Below are positions 22,901 to 33,356 of a stretch of 64,000 nucleotides of DNA, one piece after another. The DNA is from Cymbomonas tetramitiformis (taxonomy: Eukaryota > Chlorophyta > Pyramimonadophyceae > Pyramimonadales > Pyramimonadaceae): NCBI GenBank assembly GCA_001247695.2, contig LGRX02035263.1:1-64000 (forward strand). Reading direction: 5' to 3'. Below the pieces are notes generated by a model. That model worked only from the letters and a program-made list of their open reading frames with translations, was not told the origin of the DNA and did not search any database. Position numbers and translations under genes: made by a program. Each line of letters begins with the position of its first letter. Position 1 is the stretch's first letter.

Positions 22901-25900
22901 GGCATTGGTGACACCATCAGAACGCATTGGCAATGCGACAGCATGAATACCCGAAGTCAGGTGTTGGTGGTACCATCAGAACGCATTGGCAATGCGTCAG
23001 CATGAAACCCGAAGTCAGGCACTGGTGGCACCATCAGAACGCATTGGCAATGCGTCAGCATGAAGACCCGAAGTCAGGCATTGGTGGTAACTATCAGAAC
23101 GCATTGGCAATGCGTCAGCATGAAAACCCGAAGTCAGGCACTGGTGGCACATCAGAACGCATTGGCAATGCGTCAGCATGAAGACCCGAAGTCAGCATTG
23201 GTGACACCATCAGCAACGCATTGGCGTCGTCAGCATGAAAACCGAAGTCAGGCATTGGTGACACCATCAGAAGCATTGGCAATGCGTAAGCATGAATACC
23301 CAAGTCAGGTGTTGGTGGGTACCATCAGAACGCATTGGCAATGCGTCAAAGCATGAAGACCCGAAGTCAGGCATTGGTGACACATCAGAACGCATTGGCA
23401 ATGCGTCAGCATGAAAACCCAAGTCAGGCATTGGTGGCAATTCATCAGACCATTGGCAATGCGTCAGCATGAAGACCCGAAGTCAGGCATTGGTGGCACC
23501 ATCAGAACGCATTGGCAATGCGTCAGCATGAAAACCGTCAGGCATTGGTGGCACCATCAGAACGCATTGGCAATGCGTCAGCATGAAGACCGAAGTCAGG
23601 CATTGGTGACACCATCAGAACGCCAATCATGAAGACGCATTCAGGCAATGCGTCAGCATGCAAACCCGAAGTCAGGCATTGGTGACACCATCAGAACGCA
23701 TTGGCAATGCGTCAGCATGAAAACCCGAAGTCAGGCATTGGTGACACCATCAGTTCACCGTCCAAGGAGGCTGCGTGGTGGAGATTCTCACGCGGCATCG
23801 ATTTGCGTGATGCATGCCGCCCTAGGGGCTTGCGCTCCCTCCCTCGAGCGACCCTTGGGGCTGATGCTGCCGGGAGGTTGTGGCCCTTCAGGCCGAGGAG
23901 CTTTTGGTGCGCATGCAAGCATCGTCGAGGCAGAATGTACGGCCGCGATCCTTAAGGCCTTGCCTCTGAGCCCTTTGATCTCCATCCAGAAGCTAATCAC
24001 GCCACGTGGATTGCCACCAGTTGAAAAAACGGCGCAGCAAGGGTGGAGCGGTGTCCAGTGCCTGGCATGGGGGTCACGGAGAATAAGCCATGACATAACG
24101 TGATCTGCAATGCGATTCTGCCGATTTCAGTGATTCCCATGGCAATCTTGCAGTGCGGTTTAGGGTGTTTCAGCGGTCGCAGTGTTGAGTGGAGTCACGT
24201 TGCAAGGTTACAATGGGAATCGCAGAAAACGGCTTAATCGCATTGCAGGTCGCGTTGCATCAGGTCTCACTCTCCGTAACCCCCATGCCAGGGCCAGGGC
24301 TGGGGGCGCTCGGAGGCGTGAACCTTACATGTACCCGACGCGCATGCGTGCTCTCGATTGGCTCGTGCGGCTGTGTGGAACATGGCAGAGGTGACGAGGA
24401 GTCTATGTGAAGCTCGATGCGTATGAGTCTATGTGAAGCTCGATGCGTATGAGTCTGGGCTTGCCACCTGGCACAGGGTGACAGCATGCTAGCGTGAGCT
24501 AGGCAGAGGCTGCAGACCACAGCCGCCCGCTCTGCTGGCAGGGCAGGTTGCAGCACTCCTTTGCGTGGCCCGAAGGGAGAGCGTCGCGGATCCTCGGACC
24601 AAAGCCAGTTGAGGAGGGGCGCGATGGGAGGGCTGAGCGAGGGCTGCAGGCTCAGCCCACCACGGTGAGTTTCAACACGCTCATCAGCGCCTACGCCAAT
24701 GCGCTTCCCGCCGAGGTCAGTGCCCTCACATGCACGCGTGAGTGTGTGTGTGTGTGCGCGCGCTTCGACCGGGAGCCACTGGGGGGCATGCCAGCAGGGT
24801 CCGCTTACTCCGTTACCCAGAGACCAACAATTGTTGGGCGATGATCGGTCACATCGTATCATCCATCCATGCTGCCTTGCATCTGGGTTGGGAATATGTA
24901 TGAGTTTGTGGTATCTTGTCACGGCCCCGCCCTGCTCTTGATTTGCTTTTCACATCCACTGGGATGATGATGGGCTGGCTTTTGTTGGCCGATCTCATGC
25001 CGTTCAGTGTGCGCGCGCTTCGATCCACTCATTCACTCTGAAGCCAGCATGGGGCGTGCCAGCAGGAATCGCTTACTCCGTTACCCGGAATTCAGCACGC
25101 ATTGAGTTGCATGAAGTTGCGCAGACTCGTGTGTTTGGCAATGATTGGTTCATTTGTACATTCATCTATGCTACTTTGCATTTGTATAGAGGTGTATGTG
25201 TCGGTGGTATCTTGGCACAGCCCCACCCTGTTCTTGAATGATTCAATACAGCACACTACTTAATAGTAGTGTGCTGGCATTCATCGGCGGAACTTGTGCC
25301 GTTCAGTGTGTGCACGTCGCTTGATATCACGGCCTGAAATCTGCGCCAATGGCAGGGGTGCCTGAGACACGTGTCGCTTGATATCACGGCCCGAAATCTG
25401 CGCCAATGGCAGGGGTGCCTGAGACACGTATCGCTTGATATCACGTCCTGAAATCTGCGCCAATGGCAGGGGTGCCTGAGACACGGGTCGCTGATATCAC
25501 GTCCTGAAATCTGCGCCAATGGCAGGGGTGCCTGAGACACGGGTCGCTTGATATCACGTCCTGAAATCTGCTCCAATGGCAGGGGTGCCTGAGACACCTG
25601 TCGCTTGATATCACGGCCGAAATCTGCGCTAATGGCAAGCCTGAGACACGTCGCTTGATATCACGGCCCGAAATCTGCGCCAATGGCAGGGGTGCCTGAG
25701 ACACAGGTCGCTTGATATCACGGCCCGAAATCTGTGCCAATGGCAGGGGTACCTGAGACACGTGTTGCTTGATATCACGGCCTGAAATCTGCGCCAACGG
25801 CAGGGGTGCCTGAGACACGGGTGCGAGAGAGGACACGGCACCAAATAGATTAGGCGCAGAGGGGACGCGGGCTCTCTTAAAAGTGGCTTTGAGAGCTGCA

Positions 25901-28194
25901 GCACTGCGGATGGCCGAAGTTGCTCATTGGGCAATCGGGATGTGGCTCCAGGTGGATGCCTGTGAGAAGGTGCTTAGTGACATGGAGAAGCTGGAGCAGC
26001 CCGAAATGACGCCAGATCACATCAGCTACAGCTCCGTGATCAATGCCCATGGCAAAGCCAGCACCGTGGACCCAAACAGGGTGAGCCCAGGCACATGCAA
26101 CAGGCGCATTGGAGGGGCAAAGGCGCAGCGCAGCAAACAGGCGTGTGACGCGGAAGAGGCGCAGCGCAGCAAACAGGCGTGTGACGCGGATGAGGCGCAG
26201 CGCAGCAAACAGGCGTGTGACGCGGAAGAGGCGCAGCGCAGCGAACAGGCGTGTAACGCGGAAGAGGCAGCACAGCAAGCAGGCGTGTGACGCTGATGAG
26301 GCGCAGCGCAGCAAACAGGCGTGTGACGCGGAAGAGGCGCAGCGCAGCGAACAGGCGTGTGACGCAGAAGAGGCAGCGCAGCAAGCAGGCGTGTGCCGCG
26401 GATAAGGCGCAGCGCAGCAAACAGGCGTGTGACGCGGAAGAGGCAGCGCAGCAAGCAGGCGTGTGACGCAGAAGAGGCGCAGCGCTGCGCGGTCGCAGAT
26501 GATGCGCGGTCGTCCAGCGCTTTGCATCCGCTTGTAGCTCTTCTTTGCCGCGCGGCCGCAAGTCCTGAAGGCTCGGACGCCGCGCGCTTTGCACGTGCGG
26601 TACGACGTGCTAATGCGTGGGGAAGTGCGTCGTGGAGATGCCGCGCGTGCATGATACGGAGCGCCGCATGTTTCACTCTTGGCCTTTTGCCCCCGTTATC
26701 CTCAGATCAGCAACCCTGCTCCCGTCTGCCCCCTCGAGGGCGGTCTGCCCGCTGCGTACTTCTTGTTTGCAAGGTGGTTCCCCATGTTCTGGTGAGTGCG
26801 TCCCCCTTGGGAAGGGATACCAGCATTGTAGCCTCTGAAATTTGTCTCGAACGGGGCGAGGGTCTGGAGTTGAGAGCAGAAGGGGGGGCTGTGTTTGGGC
26901 GAGCAGGCTCGCGGCATTCTTGACCGGATGCTCAATAGAGGTGACTGCGTTCGTCCCTAGATCCACGCGTCAGATCTCACGGCTGTGGGTCGTCCCCAGG
27001 TCCACGCGTCAGATCTCACAGCTGCGGGTTGTCCGCCATGCAGCGCACGCATCGTCAAGGGAGGCGCCCGAGAAACTCTGCAGGGCGAGGTGTATATGGG
27101 ACGCGGAAAAGCAGGTGGCGCGGAGCCGGAAATTCTGCGCGTGAGGCGGAAGGATACGAGTCCTGAACTGTCACAGGGCTCCAGGGGGCTCCCCGTCATT
27201 GCTCGGATCAGTGGGCATCCACCATCTTCAGTTCTTAGTTTTTATCCAGCGCCAACGATGTGTTTGGTTAGCGCCGTTCTTTTACCGCCGCCCTTCCAGA
27301 GCTTGCTGCCACGCCGATGATGAACCGTTTGAGTTACTGCATGTGGCAGTGGCAGAGGCTGCCGGAATTGCAGGCCATGCGCACAGCTTACCCGCGGAGT
27401 GAGCCTCGAGACGGTGGCGTGCCCGTGTGGTGTACAAACAGGGGGGGTGATGGAGCCTGGATGTGGGCGCTGAGGGCCGCAGGATGCAAGGCAGATGTGG
27501 TGCTATATTCCTCGCTGATGGTGGTGTGCGCGAGGGCGGACGATGAGTTTCTTGAAGATGCCGTGACCATTGCGCAGTGGGCCTTCGACCAAGTGGAAAA
27601 ATGCAACAGTCACTGCTATGTCCAGCTCATCAAGGCTCGCCCCTGGACGCGCTCATCAACACCGGCCCCCACGCAGCTGCCCGAGAGTGGAAGCGGTTAC
27701 AGCTCTGCCTCATTTTAGCATGAAGCCGTAGGCCAAGTCTGTGTGCCGAGGCGGGGCTCGTGGTGAGGTACCCAATCGGCTGTGTTCCGGCAGGTTTTCG
27801 GAAGGTGCGGGCAACATGATCAAGTCATGCGTTTATTGAAAAAGGTGTGTCCCTTTGCTTGGCTCGAGCTCGGCGCTCGACCGACACGCTGGCACCCTCG
27901 CTCTCACCCGTGCTCAACCAAAATCATGGCGCAACCTTTGGATTATCTCTGTGCGCTTTACTTCCCTCTCCAAGTTTACGTGCAGAGCTCTCCTTCTGTA
28001 ACGCGCATGCCCGTGGCAATCCGCTCTCGGTCCACGGTGGCGTCCAAGCAAGCAAGATGACTGATTCCGTGGTCCATGTGGCGCCCTGGTGGCAGGCGCG
28101 TGCTGAGCACGTGGTCAACCGCTTCGTTTATAACGCGGCAATGCAGTCGTCGGGCACTGCAGCGAACGTCCTCGCCATATATGAGCATATGCAG
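7946..28194 (+). CDS. multi-exon pentatricopeptide-repeat (PPR) protein
   Basis: Exons read from splice sites and phase agreement: 7946-8179, 11568-11638, 11922-11982, 12278-12424, 12840-13074, 13339-13457, 14305-14412, 14667-14795, 15014-15117, 15470-15603, 17692-17839, 18607-18739, 20562-20766, 21069-21142, 21669-21827, 22183-22278, about 24554-24715, 25952-26080, about 27437-27634, 27794-27844, 28096-28194. Each unit has the PPR pattern (PNTVTYNSLI, PDTVSYSALIAAY, RPDLITYSTLLSAHA) followed by a second helix (AEALLxxME). I count about a dozen units, suggesting an RNA-binding organelle protein. Exon 1 (78 aa; basic, Ser/Ala-rich, no PPR) may be a plastid or mitochondrial presequence. Phase 1 and 2 junctions rebuild sensible codons, for example R at 11638/11922 and E at 13074/13339. 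Donors after 18739, 20766 and 27634 are GC. The first exon, possible missed exons in intron 1 and the 3' end are the least certain parts. Confidence 0.8.
8383..9030. repeat. 37-bp minisatellite, array 1 (PPR intron 1)
   Basis: About 17 tandem copies of a 37-bp unit containing CAGGGCCCGCGGGGGTGAGA and CGCGAAGCAGAGTACCA, with a few point variants (GTGCCA for GTACCA, GAAACG for GAGACG). It lies in the long first intron of the PPR gene. Because 37 is not a multiple of 3 and the unit lacks stops on several frames, it creates long false open frames on both strands. Confidence 0.95.
9031..9834. other. unique spacer between minisatellite arrays
   Basis: Intronic sequence without repeats and without a supported exon. 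Short open frames exist but none continues the PPR pattern or has matching splice phases. Confidence 0.45.
9835..11480. repeat. 37-bp minisatellite, array 2 (PPR intron 1)
   Basis: The same 37-bp unit as at 8383-9030, in about 40 copies. The stretches 9835-10430 and 10770-11085 are clean. The stretches 10430-10760 and 11085-11270 are ragged, with many 1-10 bp losses. The array ends at about 11480, shortly before the PPR exon at 11568. Confidence 0.95.
11700..11890. repeat. degenerate ~58-bp tandem repeat (PPR intron 2)
   Basis: Three copies of a unit with TTGAGCRTGAAGGCG and GGCGGGAGGAGG, between the PPR exons ending at 11638 and starting at 11922. Confidence 0.6.
13838..14065. repeat. 45-bp minisatellite (PPR intron 6)
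   Basis: Three clean copies and several decayed leading copies of a 45-bp unit with CCCTAGGGTGAAGCGCGCCC and TGAAACACCCTCGGCGCC. It lies in the intron between exons 13339-13457 and 14305-14412. Confidence 0.85.
14814..14920. repeat. two-copy ~50-bp direct repeat (PPR intron 8)
   Basis: Two adjacent near-identical copies containing GATCTTTCAGCAGCCAGC and CAGTGTTTGGTGAT, just after the exon ending at 14795. Confidence 0.75.
15620..16455. repeat. ~30-34-bp minisatellite (PPR intron 10)
   Basis: Roughly 26 copies of a unit with CACCCTGAGGTCACCGCTG and GATCCCCATTCCCC. Copies differ mainly by presence of GG before ATCC and by the number of Cs. It lies in the intron between exons 15470-15603 and 17692-17839. 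Confidence 0.9.
17921..18215. repeat. 49-bp minisatellite (PPR intron 11)
   Basis: Six copies at an exact 49-bp period, starting at 17921, with ATTGCCCAATCACGTTTGTC and AATGTGTGAAAGTGGCAGTC. It lies in the intron between exons 17692-17839 and 18607-18739. Confidence 0.9.
18300..18530. repeat. ~30-bp minisatellite (PPR intron 11)
   Basis: Seven or eight copies of a unit with GCAGCAGAGCACAGGCACTG and CGCTGTGGGT. This is a second, unrelated array in the same intron as the 49-bp repeat. Confidence 0.85.
18750..18835. repeat. 29-bp tandem repeat (PPR intron 12)
   Basis: Three copies of a unit containing GCCCTCAGATGCTCTCTCGG, directly after the GC donor at 18740. Confidence 0.8.
19081..19373 (+). 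mobile_element. short retroposon, full-length copy
   Basis: A segment of about 293 bp is flanked by a direct repeat of 13-14 bp (GTGTGTGATAATG, ending at 19080 and again at about 19386). Most of it recurs almost unchanged at 24769-25010. The 3' end is TCATGCCGTTCAGTGTG, with no poly-A tail. The recurring copy is 5'-truncated and also flanked by a long target duplication, which fits target-primed reverse transcription (a SINE or a LINE 3' fragment). No clear pol III boxes were found. Confidence 0.65.
20378..20561. repeat. 66-bp tandem repeat carrying the splice acceptor three times
   Basis: Three near-identical units with GAGCGCCAAGCGGGCCGAGC and GGGGTGAACTCTTGGCAG. The last unit's CTTGGCAG is the 3' splice site used for the PPR exon at 20562. 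The two earlier units keep the same CTTGGCAG. Confidence 0.85.
21155..21490. repeat. 12-25-bp minisatellite (PPR intron 14)
   Basis: Tandem mixtures of GATGTGGCGATGCAGCG and GTGTGGTGATGTGG, about 14 higher-order units, between exons 21069-21142 and 21669-21827. Confidence 0.9.
22430..23755. repeat. 59-bp minisatellite (PPR intron 16)
   Basis: About 22 copies of a unit with GACACCATCAGAACGCATTG, GCAATGCGTCAGCATGAA and ACCCGAAGTCAGGCATTGGT. Small deletions accumulate in the 23150-23650 part. It occupies most of the intron between exons 22183-22278 and about 24554. Confidence 0.95.
24769..25010 (+). mobile_element. short retroposon, 5'-truncated copy
   Basis: Nearly identical to 19136-19373, but it starts inside that element. 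It is flanked by a direct repeat of about 16 bp (TGTGCGCGCGCTTCGA, at 24753-24768 and again from about 25007). It lies in the intron after the PPR exon ending at 24715. Confidence 0.7.
25011..25312 (+). mobile_element. older diverged copy of the short retroposon
   Basis: It shares CTTACTCCGTTACCC, the GTGGTATCTTGGCAC stretch and the 3' end TGTGCCGTTCAGTGTG with the copy immediately upstream, with many substitutions and internal differences between. Confidence 0.5.
25313..25825. repeat. 57-60-bp minisatellite (PPR intron 17)
   Basis: Nine copies of a unit with CGCTTGATATCACGGCC, GAAATCTGCGCCAATGGCAG and GGGTGCCTGAGACAC, upstream of the PPR exon at 25952. Confidence 0.95.
26095..26480. repeat. 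36-bp minisatellite (PPR intron 18)
   Basis: About eleven copies of a unit with AACAGGCGTGTGACGCGGAA and GAGGCGCAGCGCAGC, starting right after the PPR exon that ends at 26080. Confidence 0.9.
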
Positions 28195-28560
28195 GTGCGC
28201 CGCGGCCATCTTGTGTGGTCTCCAGCCCGCAGCCCGCAGTGGAAGAGAGGCGAGTCCGACCAAACCTGGCTCCGCGCGAGACAGCCTGGCGACAGGTGCT
28301 CCTGCGGGCGGGAGTCTGGCGGCTGCCCACGCTCTCACCGGATGATGGTGTGGTCACGCAGAAGGATGCAGTGGCCGGGGACACGCTCACGACCATCCTG
28401 GTGAACCAAGCGACACAAGGGGGGGATCCTCGCCCTCCTTCGGGCAGAGCCAAGCAGACGGGCAGCCGGGGCATCACACTCCGCAAGGGTGAGTGGCTTA
28501 TCAATCCATCGCATCATGCATCCACGCAGCCTGCCGGCAACGAGCAGCGCGTGACGGTCT
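28195..28560 (+). other. possible last exon of the PPR gene
   Basis: Past the exon ending at 28194, a plus-strand frame reads VEERRVRPNLAPRETAWRQV and stays open to the stop at 28560. It looks like a C-terminal PPR tail, but no intron of reasonable length joins it in phase, so it is recorded only as a candidate. Confidence 0.25.
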
Positions 28561-28594
28561 AGCACCCAGCAAGCACAGCATGTTACACATGTGA

Positions 28595-28835
28595 AACGTT
28601 CTGAGGAAGCATGTCCCTGTAGCAACTGACAGGCAAGCAAGCATGTCCCTGTAGCAACTGACGGGCAAGGAAGCATGTCCCTGTGGCATCTGGCGGGCAA
28701 GGAAGCATGTCCCTGTGGCATCTGACGGGCAAGGAAGAATGTCCCTGTGGCATCTGACGGGCAAGGAAGCATGTCCCTGTGGCATCTGACGGGCAAAGGA
28801 AGCATGTCCCTGTAGCATCTGACGGGCAAGGAAAC
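28595..28835. repeat. 32-bp minisatellite
   Basis: Seven copies of a unit with GAAGCATGTCCCTGTGGCAT and CTGACGGGCAAG, downstream of the last recognised PPR exon. Confidence 0.9.
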
Positions 28836-29904
28836 AACAGGGAAGTTCTGTTCTAACAAAGCTTGCGGAATATTGATGTATGAGCTGAGGTTGCACCCAA
28901 TGTCAAAGAGAGCACAAATTTGTGTTCGGTGGGCGCGTGTGGAATCTTGAGGGACTGAAGGTGCAAGGGGTGTGGCAGCAGATCGCGGCGATGCGGAGAG
29001 GATAGTTACGTCAGCCGATGATGCCAGCGGTAACCGACAGCCGCAGCGGCGTGAACGTCCAATCATCCGCAAAAGCCGTCCGGTAATCATTAAGCGCAGT
29101 GATAAGAATGCCTCCTGATGCGACAGCGCCGAGACTCTGGGCTTCAGGTGAAAACTGATGCGGCAAATCACTTCACGTGGATCGCCGTGGTCCGCAACGC
29201 CGCTGGACATGATGGAAGTGCCCTCCATTCATGTGGACACCCAAAAGTACATTTTTTAATGAAAATATTATGTTGCGTGTCAATACTTTCATCTCACAAG
29301 CTGTGATAAAGAAACAACTTGTTGCAGCCACCGCAAATTGACAAGCAACAACGATTCGGAAACAAAATGAGCTGATCCCTGAACACGTCTAAGGTCGAAA
29401 TCACATCACAGAGCTGCATAAGGTTATATTGGGTACTATTGATGGCACACGATCATACGTGCTGTTCCCTCATGATATGTGCAAGAGTACGCTTATGTAT
29501 ATATATGCATGTATGGATATGGGTGAGTGTGGCTTATCCTGTGGTACCATTCTGACGGGCACTGCCTCTTGAAGGACTTTGCAGTTTGGTCCCTCTCTTG
29601 TCTAGTTCCTCTGGGTTGTTACACTTGCCGGGGGACTCGTGTTCGTTAATCGGGATTTTAGGCACCTCGTTTTTAACGGGGACAGCCGCTGGTTGAAGAT
29701 GGGTGATTGGGTGCGGCTGCCCCCGTGGTACCTTTCTGGCGGGCACTGCCTCTTGAGGAATGAAGCAGGCTACTCTGCTCTCTCAAGGAGAGGCAGGGTG
29801 GGGTGGCAGCCTCACTCTATGTCCTCCCTTGATCTCTACGGGGAGCGCCTCCGTTTCCCGCTTATGTTTTATGCTTTGATGCATCTTCCATCGTCAGACC
29901 ATTG
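28836..29904. other. intergenic, no gene seen
   Basis: It contains two related segments, at about 29535-29580 and 29730-29765, with the common core GGGCACTGCCTCTTGA. No reading frame with a domain was found. Confidence 0.45.
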
Positions 29905-30585
29905 ATGTGCACTCATCGACCAACAGGCTCCATTCATCGTACTATGAGCCAAGGGGGGAGCGCGCCACCAGGATCTTCTTACTTCAGACCACCTGCTGGG
30001 ATTAACATGCAGAGGTTGCGTAAAATTGTGGAATCTCACAAAATGTAGCAGTAATTAGTGCATACATCAATCCAAAAGCATCCATACGACTGCATTGAAG
30101 CTGGTTTTATATGGTCGGGTAGATTCCATATGTCTTGAGTGCAGCTTTAAAGTTCATCGATGCATCACTGGGATGATGGTGGGCTGATGACTTTTGTCGG
30201 CGGGCCGCCTCATGCCATTCAGTGTGTGGTTTAATCTTAGACCGAATCCTTTAGCACCATTTAGCCACAAAGTATCGGCTGCAAATACCGACACCAGGGA
30301 TAAAAAAATTCAGCACACACGTCGGGACACGTATCCGGATTTTTCAGAGCTTGCGAGTGGAGAAACTAAAACCCTGTAACGTTTCTGAATACTTCCACGT
30401 CCACTGGGATGATGGTGGATTGGCTTTTGTCGGTGGGCCTTATGCCGTTCGGCGTCGTGTGTGGTATTTTGTCACGGCCATCCTGAAAAGGCATGAAAAC
30501 ACGTCCTGTTCCTGAATGCTTCTCACTTCCACTAGGATGATGGAAATTTGGTCGACGGGCCTCATGCCATTCAGTGTGCGTACAA
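29905..30585 (+). mobile_element. decayed copies of the short retroposon
   Basis: One diverged copy spans about 29905-30232, with a start like ATCGACCAACAGGCTCC and an end TCATGCCATTCAGTGTG. Two 3' fragments follow at about 30390-30445 and 30458-30580, each with GGGATGATGG-like and TCATGCC(A/G)TTCAGTGTG-like ends. Target duplications are no longer clear. Confidence 0.45.
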
Positions 30586-32227
30586 ACAATGTGTGGTACA
30601 AACATTATGTATCAATCATAGGTGTGTGTTGATTACAGGTTTGCGCGCACACTCGGGTCGTTGAGGTTCAGGTCGGCTGCTTCAACGACATCTCGAGGAT
30701 CAAGATGACCTCGCTTGGATGAAAGTTTTGACGGTGCGCTACGGAAACAGCAGCTCGATAACTTGAGAGAACACGACAGGTACTCAAGTTTTCAAACGAC
30801 CTTCAAGGAGGCAGGGCGGAGCATAAGGAAAAGCCCGGCCCTTGTTTTAGGCCGGACCGTCTTTTTTTTTATGAATTCTGAGTAAACGTCGAACGGCATG
30901 GCGTTTGATAGAAGATGCGTCGTTATTAGGCTGCGACGCCAACCCAGTTATTAACATTGATGGTTACCGAGGTACCAAATGACGCCGCAGCTCGTTTACG
31001 TTTGGCGACGATCGCATGTTTAAGGAGGGCATCCACCTTTATGTGACTGGGGGATGTGCCCTTAAATTTATCAGGTTGTCGTAGACCTATCGGCGGCAAA
31101 TAACGGCATGGCGGTATCCGGCGTTTGAGCACACATAATCAAATGACCAGCAACCCGGCATGCAGCATGCATCCACGCACGCTGATGAGGAAACGGGTGA
31201 GGGTATTGTTTGAAAATTCGCCCTTACGAGGACGGTGAACAAACGGCTCGGGAAAATATGGGTACGTCGGTAACTCAGGTACGTCCCGATATACCTAGCG
31301 AAGGGTCGGGTAGTGGACAACAATGGCCGTTGAGTACATTACTGCGTTTCCAGCCATGTTCGCGAGCAACAAGTGGCATTATTTGCCATGCAAAACAGGG
31401 AGCGGCGCATGGTCGCATGCAAAGCAATCGAAGTACGACATCCACGCACACACCTACCCGCACAAATAATCATAAGTCTTCAAAATTAGGCATTGCATGC
31501 ATGGGTCCAATTAAATGCTTAGAATTCCATTACAATTAATTATTAGAATGAACACCTTATTAAATAAATAAATAAATAAATTTGCCAGAATCTGCCTCCC
31601 GGGAGTCCCCGGGTAGGCCCTGGCGGCAGATTCCACAATTTGTCCTAAATCGGGCGGCATGTGTCACAAACTCACAATGTGTCGCTCCTCTGCAGTCTAT
31701 GTTTATGTCACCGATCGGAGCAAGCAGCCGCTGAGGTATATTTTATGTTCCAAGATAACAGTCAACTGTGTATGCCCACTTTCGGGAATATAATACAATC
31801 CGAGTACATTCCACAACAAACCCGCACCTAAAATTTTAAAAAAATTCGGAGTTTACGGCATACCGAAACTTCAACAAGGAGGAGATACAAATAGCGCCCG
31901 TGGTTCCTCTCTGGTGATGTAGAGCACCAAACTTCCTCTACGGTCTAGCACAGTCTAGTTAGAGTCTATTGCACCAGGTTGGGCGGTAAGTAAAGACTTT
32001 CACGTTGAGGTTGGCCACACAGTGCATTTCGATTTATTTTGGGCCGAATCGACTTCGGTGTCTAATTACCACTTTTGCAATGCGTATCTGCGTAAACCTG
32101 CACGAAAACGGCGACAACTCGTGTTTTACTTCGCCGAATGCATTGTATATCTTTGCACATGTCTTCAGATGAAGCGGACATGCCATGGAGCGCACGCAGG
32201 TACCGCAAGTGGGCACACTAGTGTGAC
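30586..32227. other. intergenic, no gene seen
   Basis: AT-richer DNA. At 31580-31640 an inverted repeat (GAATCTGCC with GGCAGATTC) surrounds CCCGGGAGTCCCCGGG. An (AAAT)n run lies at 31560. No coding feature is supported. Confidence 0.45.
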
Positions 32228-32232
32228 GATAT

Positions 32233-32426
32233 TGTCAGATATATAGTGCTGACTATATCTTGTGGTGGTAGAACACAGAATGCTTTCACTTAAGATAACA
32301 TAAGAAGTCCCTTAGATTGAGTGAAGCTCGGCTTAAGCCGGAAACCCTAAACTTGTGACACCCGTACTGTACGGAGTACTAGTACAGACAAAGGACTGTG
32401 ACACACACGGGGTGTCACATCCAGCA
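32233..32426 (+). repeat. 5' LTR of element C
   Basis: 194 bp, TG...CA termini. It includes GTGACACCCGTACTGTACGG and GGAGTACTAGTAC, both found again in the split 3' LTR. Confidence 0.75.
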
Positions 32427-32784
32427 CACCACCCTGTACTATCACGTAGGAAGAGTTAGGGTGGAGCAGGCAGATTGTTAGGGAAAACAAAACACACCAT
32501 CTCAAGCGGTGGAAACAAATTTCTAGTGGGGGCCTGTGCTCTTGGCCAGGGCGGTCCCAATTCTAGCTAGCACTACACACTGAAGGCTGCTGTGCCCGTG
32601 AAACAGATATAGTTGTGCTACTAGGCTTCCGAAAGCAACCCTAGCCACCTTGGAAGTGGTCCACAGAGTAGAGTTCACGCAAATTGTAGTCGTTGTAGTT
32701 CTCAAATTGGAAGTTCAGACTGTAGATGCCGAAGCAGTCAGAGTCCAGGAAACCAGAGTCCAGATTGAAGATGTTGTAGGAGTC

Positions 32785-32953
32785 TGCTGGAAGTGACGCC
32801 CCGACTGTCATTCCTATAGTTAGGGTGTATGACTGTCACCGGTCCCGGAACCCTAGACCCCGAACATATAATGGGAAGACTGAGTATTGTCACCGGTGAT
32901 CTATTCTGATTATCTGTCTCACCGAATATACAGTCCAGCTGATATATTCAGCA
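32785..32953 (+). repeat. single LTR of truncated element A
   Basis: 169 bp, from TGCTGGAAGTGACGCCCC to GATATATTCAGCA, very close to the two LTRs of element B. It is followed by a possible primer-binding site, TTTGGTCCCACGCAC. No matching 3' LTR exists, so element A is a 5' fragment. Confidence 0.75.
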
Positions 32954-33356
32954 GGTTTGGTCCCACGCACTCTTAATTTTTACACTGCGACGTTGGCCAT
33001 GAGTGGCTAAACGCCGACGCTTGAGATGGGGTGAGGACCCGCGTTAGGTTAACCGAGAGAGGTTTTCGGTATGGGCGGTATGGCTCAGTTACGGACGCGC
33101 GGTTGATTGGACATGAATGGGGCGCGCGTTACGGCAGCTTATTTTCCGTGCAGTATCGTTGGGCTGGATTTTGTTGTTAACGGTCACTAGTATACCGTCC
33201 GGCATTGGTCAAGTCCTTTCGTCCCACACGACCGCGTATGATTTGCTGTTTCCCCGGATTGTCCTCGACGACCCGCCACAACTCCCAAGCCGTCGCCCAC
33301 ACCGTTAGCCTCACCTCGCATTATTCACCTCACCCTGTCTCTTTAGTCATTTCATC

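Noticed and set aside
22430..23755. CRISPR-like regularly spaced array
   Set aside because: The whole 59-bp unit is repeated, with no variable spacers and no cas genes, and it lies in an intron of a eukaryotic gene. The same reasoning applies to the arrays at 25313-25825 and 26095-26480.
29639..29905. 88-aa plus-strand frame MFVNRDFRHLVFNGD...
   Set aside because: No family resemblance, no splice context, and located in repeat-rich intergenic DNA.
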